From Janibacter indicus (lineage in GTDB: Bacteria > Actinomycetota > Actinomycetes > Actinomycetales > Dermatophilaceae): a stretch of 64,000 nt of DNA. The notes under the pieces are model-generated. The model was not told where the DNA came from. It did not search any database and saw nothing but the letters and a program-made list of their open reading frames with translations. This document shows, one piece after another, positions 32,513-41,714 of this stretch. Position 1 is the first letter of the stretch. Each line of letters begins with the position of its first letter. The position numbers were made by a program, and so were the translations under genes. The stretch is from positions 102,832-166,831 of the forward strand of contig NZ_FWXN01000010.1 in NCBI RefSeq assembly GCF_900176385.1, read 5' to 3'.

Positions 32513-33547
32513 TCAGGGTGCGCCGAGGACGTCGATGGTGAAGACGAGGGTCGAGTTGGGCTTGATCGACCCGTCGGGCGTGCCCTCCTTGCCGTAGCCC
32601 TGGTCCGGCGGGACCACGACGAGCAGCCGGTCGCCGACCTTGGCGCCCTCGACGGCCTTGTCCCAGCCGGGGATGACGCTCTGCTGGCCGACCGGGAAGG
32701 AGAAGGGGCCGCGACCGTCCTTGAGCGAGGAGTCGAAGACCTTGCCGTCGTCCCAGGTGACGCCGGTGTAGCTGACGTAGACGGTGTCGCCCTTCTTGAC
32801 GGTCTTGCCCTTGCCCTCGATGAGGGTCTCGGTGACGAGCTTCTTCGGCTTCGTCGCGCCCTCGGGGATGGTGATGTCGGCCGGCTTGCCCTCGTTGTAC
32901 TTCACCTGGGGCAGGTCCTTGTCGACGGACTTCTGCTTGCCCTCGGCCTTGTCGGGGAGCTGGCCGCGCACGTCGTAGACGAGGACGAGGTTGTCCTTGC
33001 CGTCGACGCCGTACTCGGGCATGCCCTTGTCCCCGAAGAGGTCCTTGGGCGGCATGACGGAGACGCCGCTCGCGCCGACCTTCTGCCCCTGGATCGACTT
33101 GACGAGGCCCGGCAGCGCCTCGGCGTTGCCGAGGTCGAGCACGATCGGCGAGCTGGTGTAGGTCTCGGAGCCCTCGATGACCTTGCCGTCCTTGCCGGAG
33201 AACATCGCGAGGTCGACCTCGACGTAGGCGTCGTCGGACAGCTCCTTGCCGTCACCCTCCTCGCGAACGTCACGGGTGGTCTCGGAGACGCTCACCGGCT
33301 TGTCGGCAAGCGTGATCGAGGGGCCCTTCTTGCCCTTGGCCTCGGTGACCTCGATCGCCTCGACAGCCTTGGAGTCCTCCTCCTTGGGCTCGGCGAGGGT
33401 CACACCCGGCGAGGACGAGGCCGAGGACTTCTTGTCGTCCTGGCCGGAGTCCGACGAGTCGTCGGAGTCGCCTCCGCAGGCGCTCAGGGCGAGGACGGCA
33501 GCGGCTGATGCCGCGACGGCGGTGGTCAGGCGGGGAGCCTTCGGCAC
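32513..33547 (-). CDS. FKBP-type isomerase lipoprotein with two FKBP-like domains
   Basis: This 344-aa protein has a lipoprotein signal (AAVLALSACGG; lipobox LSAC, Cys near 24) and an Asp/Ser/Lys-rich tether. A degenerate FKBP-like domain (about 90-200) precedes a typical one (about 235-344: 'VYVSYTGVTWDDGKVFDSS', 'IPGWDKAVEGAKVGDR', 'DQGYGKEGTPDGSIKPNS'). It should be a membrane-anchored folding factor on the outer side. Lnt and Lgt products would process it. It sits between pafA and a second, soluble FKBP. Confidence 0.9.
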   Translation of the reverse strand: MPKAPRLTTAVAASAAAVLALSACGGDSDDSSDSGQDDKKSSASSSPGVTLAEPKEEDSKAVEAIEVTEAKGKKGPSITLADKPVSVSETTRDVREEGDGKELSDDAYVEVDLAMFSGKDGKVIEGSETYTSSPIVLDLGNAEALPGLVKSIQGQKVGASGVSVMPPKDLFGDKGMPEYGVDGKDNLVLVYDVRGQLPDKAEGKQKSVDKDLPQVKYNEGKPADITIPEGATKPKKLVTETLIEGKGKTVKKGDTVYVSYTGVTWDDGKVFDSSLKDGRGPFSFPVGQQSVIPGWDKAVEGAKVGDRLLVVVPPDQGYGKEGTPDGSIKPNSTLVFTIDVLGAP

Positions 33548-33587
33548 GGTCTACCTCAATGTGTCGGGGACAACGATCTGGCTCACC

Positions 33588-35006
33588 CTAACCACGGAGT
33601 CTGGGTGGTGCCTGACTCATCGGTCCGCTCGGCGTGGGCCGCGAGGAGAGGATCTCGATGAGCTTGTCGACGCGGGCGTCGACCGCTGAGAGGGGGTCCT
33701 TGCACAGCACGGTGCGCTGCGCCTCGTCGTTGATCTTCAGGTGCACCCAGTCGACGGTGACGTCGCGGCCGTGCTCGCGGGCGGCGCGCACGAAGTCGCC
33801 CCGCAGCCTGGCCCGGGTGGTCTGGGGCGGGGTGTCGACGGCCTCGGCGATGGCCTCGTCGCTCACCACGCGCGCGATCCGACCGGCCCGCTGGAGCAGG
33901 TGGTGGACGCCGCGCTGCGGGTTGATGTCGTGGTAGGCGAGGTCGAGCTGCGCCAGCCGCGGGTCGGAGATGTCGAGTCCGTGCTTGGCGGCGTAGGCGT
34001 CGAGGAGGCGGTACTTGATGACCCAGTCGATCTCGGTGGCCACGGCGGACAGGTCATCGCCCGCGATGGCGTCGAGGGTGCGCTGCCACAGGTCGAGCAC
34101 CTGACGGCTCACCGGGTCGTCGACGCCTTCGCGGTCGGCGTACTCGAGGGCCCGGGCGAGGTACTCGCCCTGGATCTCCAGGGCGCTCATGCGCCGGCCG
34201 TCGGCGAGCTTGACCGGGGTCCGGCCGGTGCGGTCGAGGCTGATGTCGCGGATCGCGCGGATCGGGTTGTCGAGGGTCATGTCGGGCAGCGCGACGCCGT
34301 CCTCGAGCATGCGCAGCACGAGGTGGGCGGAGCCGACCTTGAGCAGCGTCGTCGTCTCGGTCATCGTCGAGTCGCCGACGATCACGTGCATGCGGCGGTA
34401 GTGCTCGGCGTCGGCGTGCGGCTCGTCGCGGGTGTTGATGATCGGGCGCGAGCGGGTCGTCGCGGAGGAGACCCCCTCCCAGATGTGGTCGGCGCGCTGG
34501 CTGACGGAGAACTGCGTGGTCCGGCCGGTCGACATCAGCTTGCCCGTGCCGGCGACGAGCTGGCGGGTGATGAGGAAGGGCAGCAGGCCGTCGGTCACGG
34601 CCGAGAAGTTGGAGGTGCGCGCGACGAGGAAGTTCTCGTGGCAGCCGTAGGAGCTGCCGGCGGAGTCGACGTTGTTCTTGAAGACGTAGATCTCCCCCGC
34701 CACCCCGTCCTCCTCGAGGCGTCCCTGGGCGTCGTCGACGAGGTCCTGGACGATGCGCTCCCCCGCCCGGTCGTGGGCGATGAGTGTGGGCAGGTCGTCG
34801 CACTCGGCGGTCGCGTACTCCGGGTGGCTGCCGACGTCGAGGTAGAGCCGGGAGCCGTTGGGCAGGAAGACATTGCTGGAGCGGCCCCAGGTGACGACCT
34901 TGCGGAAGAGGTAGCGCGCCACCTCGTCGGGCGTCAGACGCCGCTGGCCGTCGGAGACGGCCGTGATGCCGAACTCGGTCTCGATCCCGAAGATGCGTCG
35001 CTCCAC
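33588..35006 (-). CDS. pafA: Pup-protein ligase PafA
   Basis: This 472-aa protein begins '[20 protein letters not shown]' and has '[20 protein letters not shown]' (catalytic Asp), '[20 protein letters not shown]' and '[10 protein letters not shown]', all characteristic of PafA. It uses ATP to join the C-terminal Glu of Pup to a lysine of target proteins. Dop elsewhere in the cluster is its homologue and partly its antagonist. It directly follows the proteasome subunit genes, a conserved order. Confidence 0.97.
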   Translation of the reverse strand: MERRIFGIETEFGITAVSDGQRRLTPDEVARYLFRKVVTWGRSSNVFLPNGSRLYLDVGSHPEYATAECDDLPTLIAHDRAGERIVQDLVDDAQGRLEEDGVAGEIYVFKNNVDSAGSSYGCHENFLVARTSNFSAVTDGLLPFLITRQLVAGTGKLMSTGRTTQFSVSQRADHIWEGVSSATTRSRPIINTRDEPHADAEHYRRMHVIVGDSTMTETTTLLKVGSAHLVLRMLEDGVALPDMTLDNPIRAIRDISLDRTGRTPVKLADGRRMSALEIQGEYLARALEYADREGVDDPVSRQVLDLWQRTLDAIAGDDLSAVATEIDWVIKYRLLDAYAAKHGLDISDPRLAQLDLAYHDINPQRGVHHLLQRAGRIARVVSDEAIAEAVDTPPQTTRARLRGDFVRAAREHGRDVTVDWVHLKINDEAQRTVLCKDPLSAVDARVDKLIEILSSRPTPSGPMSQAPPRLRG

Positions 35007-35015
35007 GTCTGCAGG

Positions 35016-35702
35016 CTAACCGTCGGCGCGAAGGGGGGCGCTCACCCGGCGGAAGCAGCGCCGCGTCGCGGTCCGCTCGAGCACCGCGATCTCGAGGGCG
35101 GCGTCGGGCAGGAGGTCTCCCCCTTCGTCACGCAGCGACAGGACGTCGCGGGCCAGGTCGAAGGCATCGTGCAGGTCCATGCCGGGCACCCAGCGGGAGC
35201 CGAGGGCGTCGTTGAGCCGCTCGCTGTCGCCGCCGATGGCGACCCACCCGCGCTCGTCGGTCACCGAGCCGTCGTAGGCCAGCCGGTAGATCCGGTCGCC
35301 GGCGAGGAGCCGGCCCACCTCGGCGACGACGATCTCCACCTCGTAGGGCTTCTGGTCCTGGGTGAAGACGGTGCCCAGCGTCTGCGCATAGGCATTGGCC
35401 AGGGCTCGGGCGGTGACGTCGGATCGGTCGTAGGAGTAGCCCCGCAAGTCGGCGTAGCGGATGCCGGCCACCCGCAGGTTTTCGAACTCGTTGTACTTGC
35501 CGACGGCGGCGAAGGCGATCCGGTCGTAGATCTCGCTGAGCTTGTTGAGCGAGCGGCTGCTCGGGTTGTCGGCGACGAGCAGGATGCCCTCGTCGTAGCC
35601 CAGGACGACGACCGAACGGCCGCGGGCGATGCCGGCGCGCGCGAACTCCGCCCGGTCGGCCATGACCTGCTCGGGCGAGACGTAGAAGGGAGGCTGGGTC
35701 AT
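35016..35702 (-). CDS. prcA: 20S proteasome alpha subunit PrcA
   Basis: This 228-aa protein is placed from the ATG at 35702, which overlaps the prcB stop (ATGA). It begins '[20 protein letters not shown]', the H0 gate helix of alpha subunits, then '[19 protein letters not shown]' and '[19 protein letters not shown]'. Seven copies form each outer ring and dock the C-terminal motif of the Arc/Mpa ATPase. It is the last of the pup-prcB-prcA run before pafA. Confidence 0.96.
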   Translation of the reverse strand: MTQPPFYVSPEQVMADRAEFARAGIARGRSVVVLGYDEGILLVADNPSSRSLNKLSEIYDRIAFAAVGKYNEFENLRVAGIRYADLRGYSYDRSDVTARALANAYAQTLGTVFTQDQKPYEVEIVVAEVGRLLAGDRIYRLAYDGSVTDERGWVAIGGDSERLNDALGSRWVPGMDLHDAFDLARDVLSLRDEGGDLLPDAALEIAVLERTATRRCFRRVSAPLRADG

Positions 35703-36529
35703 CGCGGGCCCGCCTGACCACGACGGTCGGCGAGGATCGTCTCGACGACCCGCTCGCTCTCGGCCTCGTCGACGAAGTCGACCCCGCCCGCGTCGACCAC
35801 GCCGACGACCGGCCAGATCCGGCGGTGCACGTCGGGCCCGCCCGTCGCCGAGTCGTCGTCGGCTGCGTCGTAGAGGGCCTCGAGCGCGACCCGGACGGCC
35901 GCGGCGCGGTCGAGGCCGGGCCGCCAGAGCTTCTTGAGCGCGCCGCGGGCGAAGAAGGAACCGGAGCCCACGCTGTGGTGCTCCTGCTCCTCGTAGCACC
36001 CACCGGTCACGTCGTAGGAGAAGATGCGCCCCTCGCGGCGCTCGGCGTCGAAGCCCCCGAGGACGGGGACGACGGACAGCCCCTGCATCGCCAGACCGAG
36101 GTTGCCACGCAACATCGCGGCGAGGCGGTTGGCCTTGCCCTCGAGCGACATGACGACGCCCTCGATCTTTTCGTAGTGCTCGAGCTCGACCTGGAAGAGC
36201 CGCACCATCTCGACGGCGACGCCGGCCGCGCCCGCGATGCCCACGAGGGAGCGCTCGTCGGCGGCGAAGACCTTGCGCATGTCGCGGTTGGCGATCAGGC
36301 TGCCGAGCGTGGCGCGGCGGTCACCCGCCATGACCACGCCGCCCTCCCAGGCGAGGGTGACGATCGTCGTGGCGTGAGGGGCCTCGAGGGGCTGCCCCGT
36401 CGTGGCGCCAGCGGCGCCGGCTCCGGGGAGCAGGCGCGGGTCGTGCTGGGCGACGAAGTCCGTGAAGGAGGACCCGCCGGCCGCCAGGTAGGCGGCGGGC
36501 AGGCGCCCCTGCGCGGCATCGCGGCTCAC
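35699..36529 (-). CDS. prcB: 20S proteasome beta subunit PrcB
   Basis: This 276-aa protein starts at the GTG overlapping the pup stop (GTGA). A propeptide of about 53 residues ends before Thr54 in '[15 protein letters not shown]'. With Thr54 as residue 1 of the mature form, Asp70 is D17 and Lys86 is K33, the catalytic set. It forms the inner proteolytic rings. It is coupled to both pup and prcA, which should keep subunit amounts balanced. Confidence 0.97.
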   Translation of the reverse strand: MSRDAAQGRLPAAYLAAGGSSFTDFVAQHDPRLLPGAGAAGATTGQPLEAPHATTIVTLAWEGGVVMAGDRRATLGSLIANRDMRKVFAADERSLVGIAGAAGVAVEMVRLFQVELEHYEKIEGVVMSLEGKANRLAAMLRGNLGLAMQGLSVVPVLGGFDAERREGRIFSYDVTGGCYEEQEHHSVGSGSFFARGALKKLWRPGLDRAAAVRVALEALYDAADDDSATGGPDVHRRIWPVVGVVDAGGVDFVDEAESERVVETILADRRGQAGPR

Positions 36530-36723
36530 TGGCCGCCCTTCTGCACGAAGCCCTTGACGAACTCCTCGGCATTGGACTCGAGCACCCCGTCGATCTCGTC
36601 GAGCACCGAGTCGATGTCCTCGTCGCGGGCGGCATTGGTCGCGCCCACCTGACCGAAGCCGTCGTCGGGCTGGGCGTCGTCGCCCCCGCCGCTGCTCTGG
36701 GGTCGGATCTGCTCCTGCGCCAT
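36526..36723 (-). CDS. pup: Prokaryotic ubiquitin-like protein Pup
   Basis: This 65-aa disordered acidic protein has a C-terminal helix region '[18 protein letters not shown]' and ends 'KGFVQKGGQ'. The final Gln must be deamidated by Dop before PafA can ligate it to targets. The middle helix binds the coiled coil of Arc/Mpa. Its stop overlaps the prcB start. It is typical in length and sequence. Confidence 0.97.
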   Translation of the reverse strand: MAQEQIRPQSSGGGDDAQPDDGFGQVGATNAARDEDIDSVLDEIDGVLESNAEEFVKGFVQKGGQ

Positions 36724-36758
36724 CGTCTGCTCCTGTCGCGTCGGGTCGTGCCCCGAGC

Positions 36759-38255
36759 CTATGCTCCGAGACCGGCCACGAGGTCGTCCACGTCACCTGC
36801 TGACACGAGGTCTTCGGTGGCGGACCGGCCGTGCGCCAGCGGGTCGAGGAGCGGGACCCGGGCCACACGCCCCGCGCGGGGCAGACGCAGCACGAGCGAG
36901 TCCCACGACGCCGAGACCACCGCGTCGCCGAAGCGCTCGACGACCCGGCCCCGCAACCAGGCCCGCGTGTCCTCGGGCGGCTCCGCCACGGCCCGGCGCA
37001 CCTCCTCGTCGGTCGTCAGGCGGGTGATCCGCCCCGCCGCCTCGAGCTTGTGGAAGATGCCCTTGGCCGGGCGCACGTCGGACCACTGGATGTCGATGGC
37101 CGTGAGCCGCGGGTCACCCCACTCCATGCCGTCACGGTCCCGATAGCGCTGCAGGAGAGCGAGCTTGGCGACCCAGTCGATGTCCGCGGCCGCGTCCATC
37201 GGGTCGCCGGCGAGGAGCCCGAGCAGCCGCTCCCAGTGACCGAGCACCTCGTCGGTGGCCGGGTCGCTGCCCTCTCGCTCGACGAAGGCGCTCGCCATCT
37301 CGAGGTACTCGGTGAGGATCTGCACGCCCGTGAGCTCACGACCGTCTCGCAGGCGGACAGTGGCCCGGCACGTCGGGTCGTGGGAGATCGTGCGCAGCGC
37401 GGTGACCGGGTGGAGCAGCGCGAGGTCGCGGTCGATCGCGTCGGCCTCGATGAGCCGGAGCACGAGGGAGGTCGAGCCGACCTTGACGAGGTTGGACACG
37501 TCGGCCTGGTTGGCGTCGCCGATGATGACGTGCAGCCGGCGCCAGACGTCGGGGTCGGCGTGGGGTTCGTCCCGGGTGTTGATGATCGGCCGCTTGAAGG
37601 TCGTCTCCAGCCCCACCTCCGCCTCGAAGAAGTCGCTGCGGGAAGAGATCTGGTAGCCGGTGCGCTCGCTCTCCTGGCCGACGCCGACGCGCCCGGCGCC
37701 GCACATCACCTGGCGGGCGACGAAGAAGGGCGTCAGGCTGCCCACGATCCGGTCGAAGGGAGTCGCCCGGCTCACGAGGTAGTTCTCGTGGGTGCCGTAG
37801 GAGGCCCCCTTGCCGTCGGTGTTGTTCTTGTAGAGGTTGATGCCCGGCGGGCTGTCGGCGAGGCGCTCGACGACCTCACGCATGACGAGCTCGCCCGCCC
37901 GGTCCCAGACGACGACGTCCCGGGGGGAGGTGACCTCCGGCGAGGAGTACTCGGGGTGGGCGTGGTCGACGTAGAGCCGGGCACCATTGGTGAGCACGAC
38001 GTTGGCCAGGGTCGGGTCCTCGGCATCGGTCAGCTGGGAGATGTCGGCGCGGGCGCGGGGCATCTCGAAGCCGCGCGCGTCGACGAGCGGGTGCTCGTCG
38101 CTGTAGTCCCACGCCCCGTGTCCGGCCCGCAGCCCGTGGGCGCGGGCATAGGTGGTCACGACGACTCCCGAGGCGGTCATGGGGTTGGCCCAGGGCTGGC
38201 CCGGGACCGCGATGCCGTACTCCGTCTCGATGCCCATGATCCGCCGCACGCTCAT
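36759..38255 (-). CDS. dop: Pup deamidase / depupylase Dop
   Basis: This 498-aa protein is homologous to PafA: '[15 protein letters not shown]', '[17 protein letters not shown]' (catalytic Asp), '[20 protein letters not shown]' and '[12 protein letters not shown]'. The region between '[11 protein letters not shown]' and 'DYSDEHPL' is the Dop loop that regulates its activity. It turns the Pup C-terminal Gln into Glu and also removes Pup from proteins. It precedes pup by 36 bases. Confidence 0.96.
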   Translation of the reverse strand: MSVRRIMGIETEYGIAVPGQPWANPMTASGVVVTTYARAHGLRAGHGAWDYSDEHPLVDARGFEMPRARADISQLTDAEDPTLANVVLTNGARLYVDHAHPEYSSPEVTSPRDVVVWDRAGELVMREVVERLADSPPGINLYKNNTDGKGASYGTHENYLVSRATPFDRIVGSLTPFFVARQVMCGAGRVGVGQESERTGYQISSRSDFFEAEVGLETTFKRPIINTRDEPHADPDVWRRLHVIIGDANQADVSNLVKVGSTSLVLRLIEADAIDRDLALLHPVTALRTISHDPTCRATVRLRDGRELTGVQILTEYLEMASAFVEREGSDPATDEVLGHWERLLGLLAGDPMDAAADIDWVAKLALLQRYRDRDGMEWGDPRLTAIDIQWSDVRPAKGIFHKLEAAGRITRLTTDEEVRRAVAEPPEDTRAWLRGRVVERFGDAVVSASWDSLVLRLPRAGRVARVPLLDPLAHGRSATEDLVSAGDVDDLVAGLGA

Positions 38256-38264
38256 GGGCCCACC

Positions 38265-38825
38265 CTAGGTCCGGTCCCTCGCGAGCAGCCCGAAGACCCA
38301 CGAGTCGGAGACGACGCCCTCGACGACGCAGTCCTCCCGCAGCGTGCCCTCGTGGACGAAGCCCAGCTTGTGCAGGACGCGCCCGCAGGCGGTGTTGCGG
38401 GTGTCCGCCATGGCCTGGACCCGGTTGAGGTCGAGCACCTCGTAGGCCCAGTCGAGCAGGGCCGAGGCAGCCTCGGTCGCGTAGCCGTGGCCCCAGGAGG
38501 CCTCCCCGAAGCACAGGGTCAGCTCCGCGCTGCGGAAGGTCGGGTCCCAGCTGCTCACCCCGCACCACCCCAGGCGGGCACCGTCCGCCACCCTCTCGAC
38601 CATGACCCGGGCGCCACTCCCTTCGGACGCAGCGCTCCGCGACTGGTCGACGAACCTCTGGGCCCGCGACGGATCGGTCCACGGCGGCTCGTCCCAGTAG
38701 CGCAGCACGAAGGGGGACGACATCAGCTCCCAGAGGAAGTCGCCGTCCTCGTCCTCCACTGGGCGCAGCCGCAGCCGCTCGGTCACCAGGGTCGGGGTGT
38801 GCAGGGTCGGGGTCGTCGGACTCAT
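38265..38825 (-). CDS. GNAT-family acetyltransferase (RimJ/RimL-like)
   Basis: This 186-aa protein has 'LVTERLRLRPVEDEDGDFL', 'LCFGEASWGHGYATEAASAL' (acetyl-CoA binding Q/RxxG/A-like loop) and 'NRVQAMADTRNTACGRVLHK', the RimJ/RimL-type GNAT pattern. It acetylates an amine, perhaps a protein N-terminus or a small molecule. The ATG at 38825 is chosen; one at 38834 is also possible. It lies 9 bases upstream of dop on the same strand and may share its transcript. Its upstream side meets a palindrome-rich repeat region. Confidence 0.85.
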   Translation of the reverse strand: MSPTTPTLHTPTLVTERLRLRPVEDEDGDFLWELMSSPFVLRYWDEPPWTDPSRAQRFVDQSRSAASEGSGARVMVERVADGARLGWCGVSSWDPTFRSAELTLCFGEASWGHGYATEAASALLDWAYEVLDLNRVQAMADTRNTACGRVLHKLGFVHEGTLREDCVVEGVVSDSWVFGLLARDRT

Positions 38826-38880
38826 GACGGCCATGCTCGTGCAGCGGGCTCGGGGGCACCACCGACATTCGCCCGCGCGC

Positions 38881-39020
38881 CCGCGCTCCCCGGGGTGGCC
38901 GGGATGCCCGGAGATGGCCGGGATCTCCGGTGATGACCGCGCAATTGCGCGGCCATCACCGGGTTTCCCGGCCATGCGCGGGTTTCCCGGTCATGAGCGC
39001 CTTTCCCGGCCAGTCGCGCC
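38881..39020. repeat. Palindrome-rich intergenic repeat cluster
   Basis: This stretch is between the divergent GNAT and hydrolase genes. A 36-bp inverted repeat at 38927-38962 (CCGGTGATG.CCGCGCAA mirrored as TTGCGCGG.CATCACCGG, one mismatch) is followed by three near-copies of a 19-20-bp unit (G-G/C-C/G-TTTCCCGG-C/T-CA) at about 38961, 38980 and 39000. A related GATGGCCGGGATCTC stands before it and also occurs in the HAD gene at 50304. It resembles a REP/BIME-type element, not a CRISPR, since spacers are lacking. Confidence 0.6.
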
Positions 39021-39049
39021 TCGACCACCGAGGGTGTTGGAATGGGGCC

Positions 39050-40018
39050 GTGAATTCGACGTGGATGCCGTGGCGGACGCGGGTGCTGGGCTGGTTGACG
39101 CGCAAGGGGGTCCCGGCCGAGGAGATGACGGCGGCGCAGCTGTCCCGGATGCGCGCCAACATCCCGATACGGGCGCCCTACACGTGGTTCTTCGGTCGCC
39201 CCGAGCGCGGCGTGACCTCGCAGACCCGACGGATCAGCGCCCGTGATGGCCACCAGCTGAAGATCCGGGTCCACCGACCCGAGGCCGACGGTCCGCTGCC
39301 CCTGCTCATGCACTTCCACGGCGGCGGCTTCGTCCTCGGTCACATGGGGGTCTATGACCCGCTGTGCACGCGGATCGCCGCTCAGGCGCAGGTCGTCGTC
39401 GTCACGGTCGCCTACCGCATGGCCCCCGAGCACCGCGCTCCCCTGGCCGCGCACGACTCTCTCGACGCCACCCGCTGGGCCATCGAGCACGCCGCCGAGA
39501 TCGGCGCGCGCACCGACGCCGTAGGGGTCACCGGCGACTCGGCCGGCGGCAACCTCGCCGCCGTCGTGGCCCAGTCCCTGCGCGACGAGGGCTTCACCGG
39601 CCTGCGGCACCAGGCCCTCGTCTACCCGGCGCCGGACCTCTCCGACCGCGAGACCGAGGACCTCCAGCTGCTCACCCAGCGCTACCCCGTCCTCACCCCC
39701 GACATGATGCGTTCCTTCCGCAGCCTCTACCTCGGCGAGGAGGGTGACGACCGCGACCCGATCGTCTCCCCCGCCTTCGGCGACCTCACCGGCCTGCCGC
39801 CGGCTCTCGTCCAGACGGCGGAGGTCGACCCCCTTCGTCCCGACGGCGACGCCTACGCCCAGGCGCTGCGCGACGCCGGGGTCGAGGTCCGCCACACGAC
39901 CTATCGCGGTGCGCCCCACGGCTACCAGACCTTCCCGGGGCTGGCTCCGGCCGCACAGCCGGCGCTCGAAGAGCTCATCGGCGAGGTCGCCCACCACCTG
40001 CACGAGGAGCGGTCATGA
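39050..40018 (+). CDS. Alpha/beta hydrolase, HSL family (copy 1)
   Basis: This 322-aa protein has the hormone-sensitive-lipase hallmark 'MHFHGGGFVLGHMG' (HGGG oxyanion loop), nucleophile elbow 'GVTGDSAGGNLAAV' (GDSAG Ser), an acidic residue near 'AEVDPLRPDGD' and His in 'GAPHGYQTF'. It should hydrolyse short-chain esters. The GTG at 39050 is chosen. It is coupled by ATGA to a second, related hydrolase, pointing to tandem duplication. It is cytoplasmic, with no signal peptide. Confidence 0.85.
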   Translation: MNSTWMPWRTRVLGWLTRKGVPAEEMTAAQLSRMRANIPIRAPYTWFFGRPERGVTSQTRRISARDGHQLKIRVHRPEADGPLPLLMHFHGGGFVLGHMGVYDPLCTRIAAQAQVVVVTVAYRMAPEHRAPLAAHDSLDATRWAIEHAAEIGARTDAVGVTGDSAGGNLAAVVAQSLRDEGFTGLRHQALVYPAPDLSDRETEDLQLLTQRYPVLTPDMMRSFRSLYLGEEGDDRDPIVSPAFGDLTGLPPALVQTAEVDPLRPDGDAYAQALRDAGVEVRHTTYRGAPHGYQTFPGLAPAAQPALEELIGEVAHHLHEERS

Positions 40019-41019
40019 AGCGTCCCTACCCCGGCCTGCCCCCCCTCGTCGCGGCCCTGACGACCTTCCTCGACAACATCGGTCGGGTCTCGATCGTCGA
40101 CGCCACGCTCGAGGACATCCGGGACGCCCGCGCCAAGGTCTACCCGACGTCGGCCCCCTTCGCCTGGATCACCGGTCGGGTGCACGCGGACGTGACCATC
40201 GACGACGGGAGCGCGCCGGTCCGCGACGGCGCGAGCATCCCCCTTCGCTGGTACACGCCGGCCGGCCGAAGGGAGGACCGCCCCCTCCTCGTCTACCTCC
40301 ACGGTGGTGGCTGGGTGCAGGGGTCGACCCGGATGTACGACCCGCTGTGCACACACCTCGCGGCCGAGCTCGACGCCGTCGTCGTGAGCGTCGACTACCG
40401 CATGGCCCCGGAGCACCGGGCACCGACGGCGAGCCACGACGCGATCGACGTCGTCCGCTGGCTCCACGAGCACGCCGACCACGGAGTCGACCGCGACCGC
40501 ATCGGCCTGTGCGGTGACTCCGCCGGGGGCAACCTGTCGGCGATCGTCGCCCAGCATCTGCGGGACCTGCGGGCGGCCACCGGCGAGCCGGTGATCCGCC
40601 ACCAGGCCCTCATCTACCCGGCCACCGACCTGACGATGGCCTCCCCGTCGATCCGTGAGCACTCCGAGGGCGCGATCCTCACCGAGGCCAAGATCATCGC
40701 CTTCCGCGCGCACTACGTCGGCGAGGCGGACGACGCCGTCGCCCACGACGACCCGATCGTCTCGCCGCTCTTCGGTGATGCCTCTGGGGTGGCGCCGGCC
40801 CTGATCCAGACCGCCGACCTCGACCCGATCCGCGACGACGGGCTGCGCTACGCCGAGGCCCTGCGGGCTGCCGGGGTCGAGGTCCGGGTCACCAACTACC
40901 TCGGGCTGCCGCACGGCTTCGCAAGCTTCCCCGGCGTCGCCCGGTCCGGGATCCAGGCGCGGCACGAGCTCGTCACCGAGATCCGCCGCCACCTCGTGGG
41001 GAGGAGCTCCGGTGCGTGA
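40015..41019 (+). CDS. Alpha/beta hydrolase, HSL family (copy 2)
   Basis: This 334-aa protein shares the catalytic set of its neighbour: 'YLHGGGWVQGST' (HGGG), 'GLCGDSAGGNLSAIV' (Ser), 'ADLDPIRDDGL' (Asp) and 'GLPHGFASFP' (His). The N-terminal 70 residues differ from copy 1, so the two may hydrolyse different esters. It overlaps copy 1 (ATGA) and the DUF3054 gene (8 bases), so the three probably form one transcript. Confidence 0.85.
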   Translation: MKRPYPGLPPLVAALTTFLDNIGRVSIVDATLEDIRDARAKVYPTSAPFAWITGRVHADVTIDDGSAPVRDGASIPLRWYTPAGRREDRPLLVYLHGGGWVQGSTRMYDPLCTHLAAELDAVVVSVDYRMAPEHRAPTASHDAIDVVRWLHEHADHGVDRDRIGLCGDSAGGNLSAIVAQHLRDLRAATGEPVIRHQALIYPATDLTMASPSIREHSEGAILTEAKIIAFRAHYVGEADDAVAHDDPIVSPLFGDASGVAPALIQTADLDPIRDDGLRYAEALRAAGVEVRVTNYLGLPHGFASFPGVARSGIQARHELVTEIRRHLVGRSSGA

Positions 41020-41620
41020 CCGTGACGAGCCCTTGATGTCGCCCGGTGGGCGGACCGCACTCGCCGCCGGTCTCGACGTGTTCGTCGTCGCGGTCTTCAC
41101 GCTCATCGGGCGACGCACCCACGACGAGCCCCTCGATCCTTCCGGTTGGTGGGACACCGCCTGGCCCTTCCTCGCTGGCCTGGCCGTCGGCTGGGTGGTC
41201 GTCGCCGCCTCGAGCCAGACTTGGCCGACCCGCTGGTGGCACGGCCTGACCGTCTGGATCGCCACGGTCTTCGGCGGGATGGCCCTGCGGGACATGGTCG
41301 GTCAGGGCACGGCCCTGCCCTTCGTCATCGTCGCCACGGTCTTCCTCGGCGTCACGCTCGTCGGGTGGCGGCTGGTGCTCTGGGCCGTGGACCGACGGCG
41401 ACCCGAGCCGACGCGGAGGACTGATCCGCGCCGCGGGCGCGGCCGCCCGCCGGTCGAGCACACCCGGGTGGGTGACCCGCTCGGCCTCGAGGACCTGCAC
41501 GGTCCGTCCGACCGGACACGGGGCCGCGGCGTCGTCCCGCCGGGCGACCGGGACCGGGTCGCCGAAGAGCTCGACATCCGGCAGCCGCGGACGCCCGAGG
41601 ACCCTCGGCCGCAGGGCTAG
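41012..41620 (+). CDS. DUF3054-family membrane protein
   Basis: This 202-aa protein has four membrane helices (ALAAGLDVFVVAVFTLIG, WPFLAGLAVGWVVVAAS, LTVWIATVFGGMALRDM, FVIVATVFLGVTLVGWRL) matching DUF3054 and its 'FTLIGRRTHDE' motif. A basic, Arg/Pro-rich tail of about 80 residues follows. Function unknown. The GTG start overlaps the hydrolase stop. It converges on arc, about 95 bases away; that gap holds an open hydrophobic stretch that is probably not a gene. Confidence 0.8.
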   Translation: MRDRDEPLMSPGGRTALAAGLDVFVVAVFTLIGRRTHDEPLDPSGWWDTAWPFLAGLAVGWVVVAASSQTWPTRWWHGLTVWIATVFGGMALRDMVGQGTALPFVIVATVFLGVTLVGWRLVLWAVDRRRPEPTRRTDPRRGRGRPPVEHTRVGDPLGLEDLHGPSDRTRGRGVVPPGDRDRVAEELDIRQPRTPEDPRPQG

Positions 41621-41714
41621 GCTTCGCCTGGGTCGTCGCGCTGGGCACCCTGTGCGCCCTCTGCGGTCTCGTGCTGGCCCTGGTGCTCGCCCGACGCTCG
41701 CCGCCCTGCGGTGA

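Noticed and set aside
38881..39020. CRISPR array.
   Set aside because: The units are tandem and adjacent without unique spacers, and no cas genes are near.
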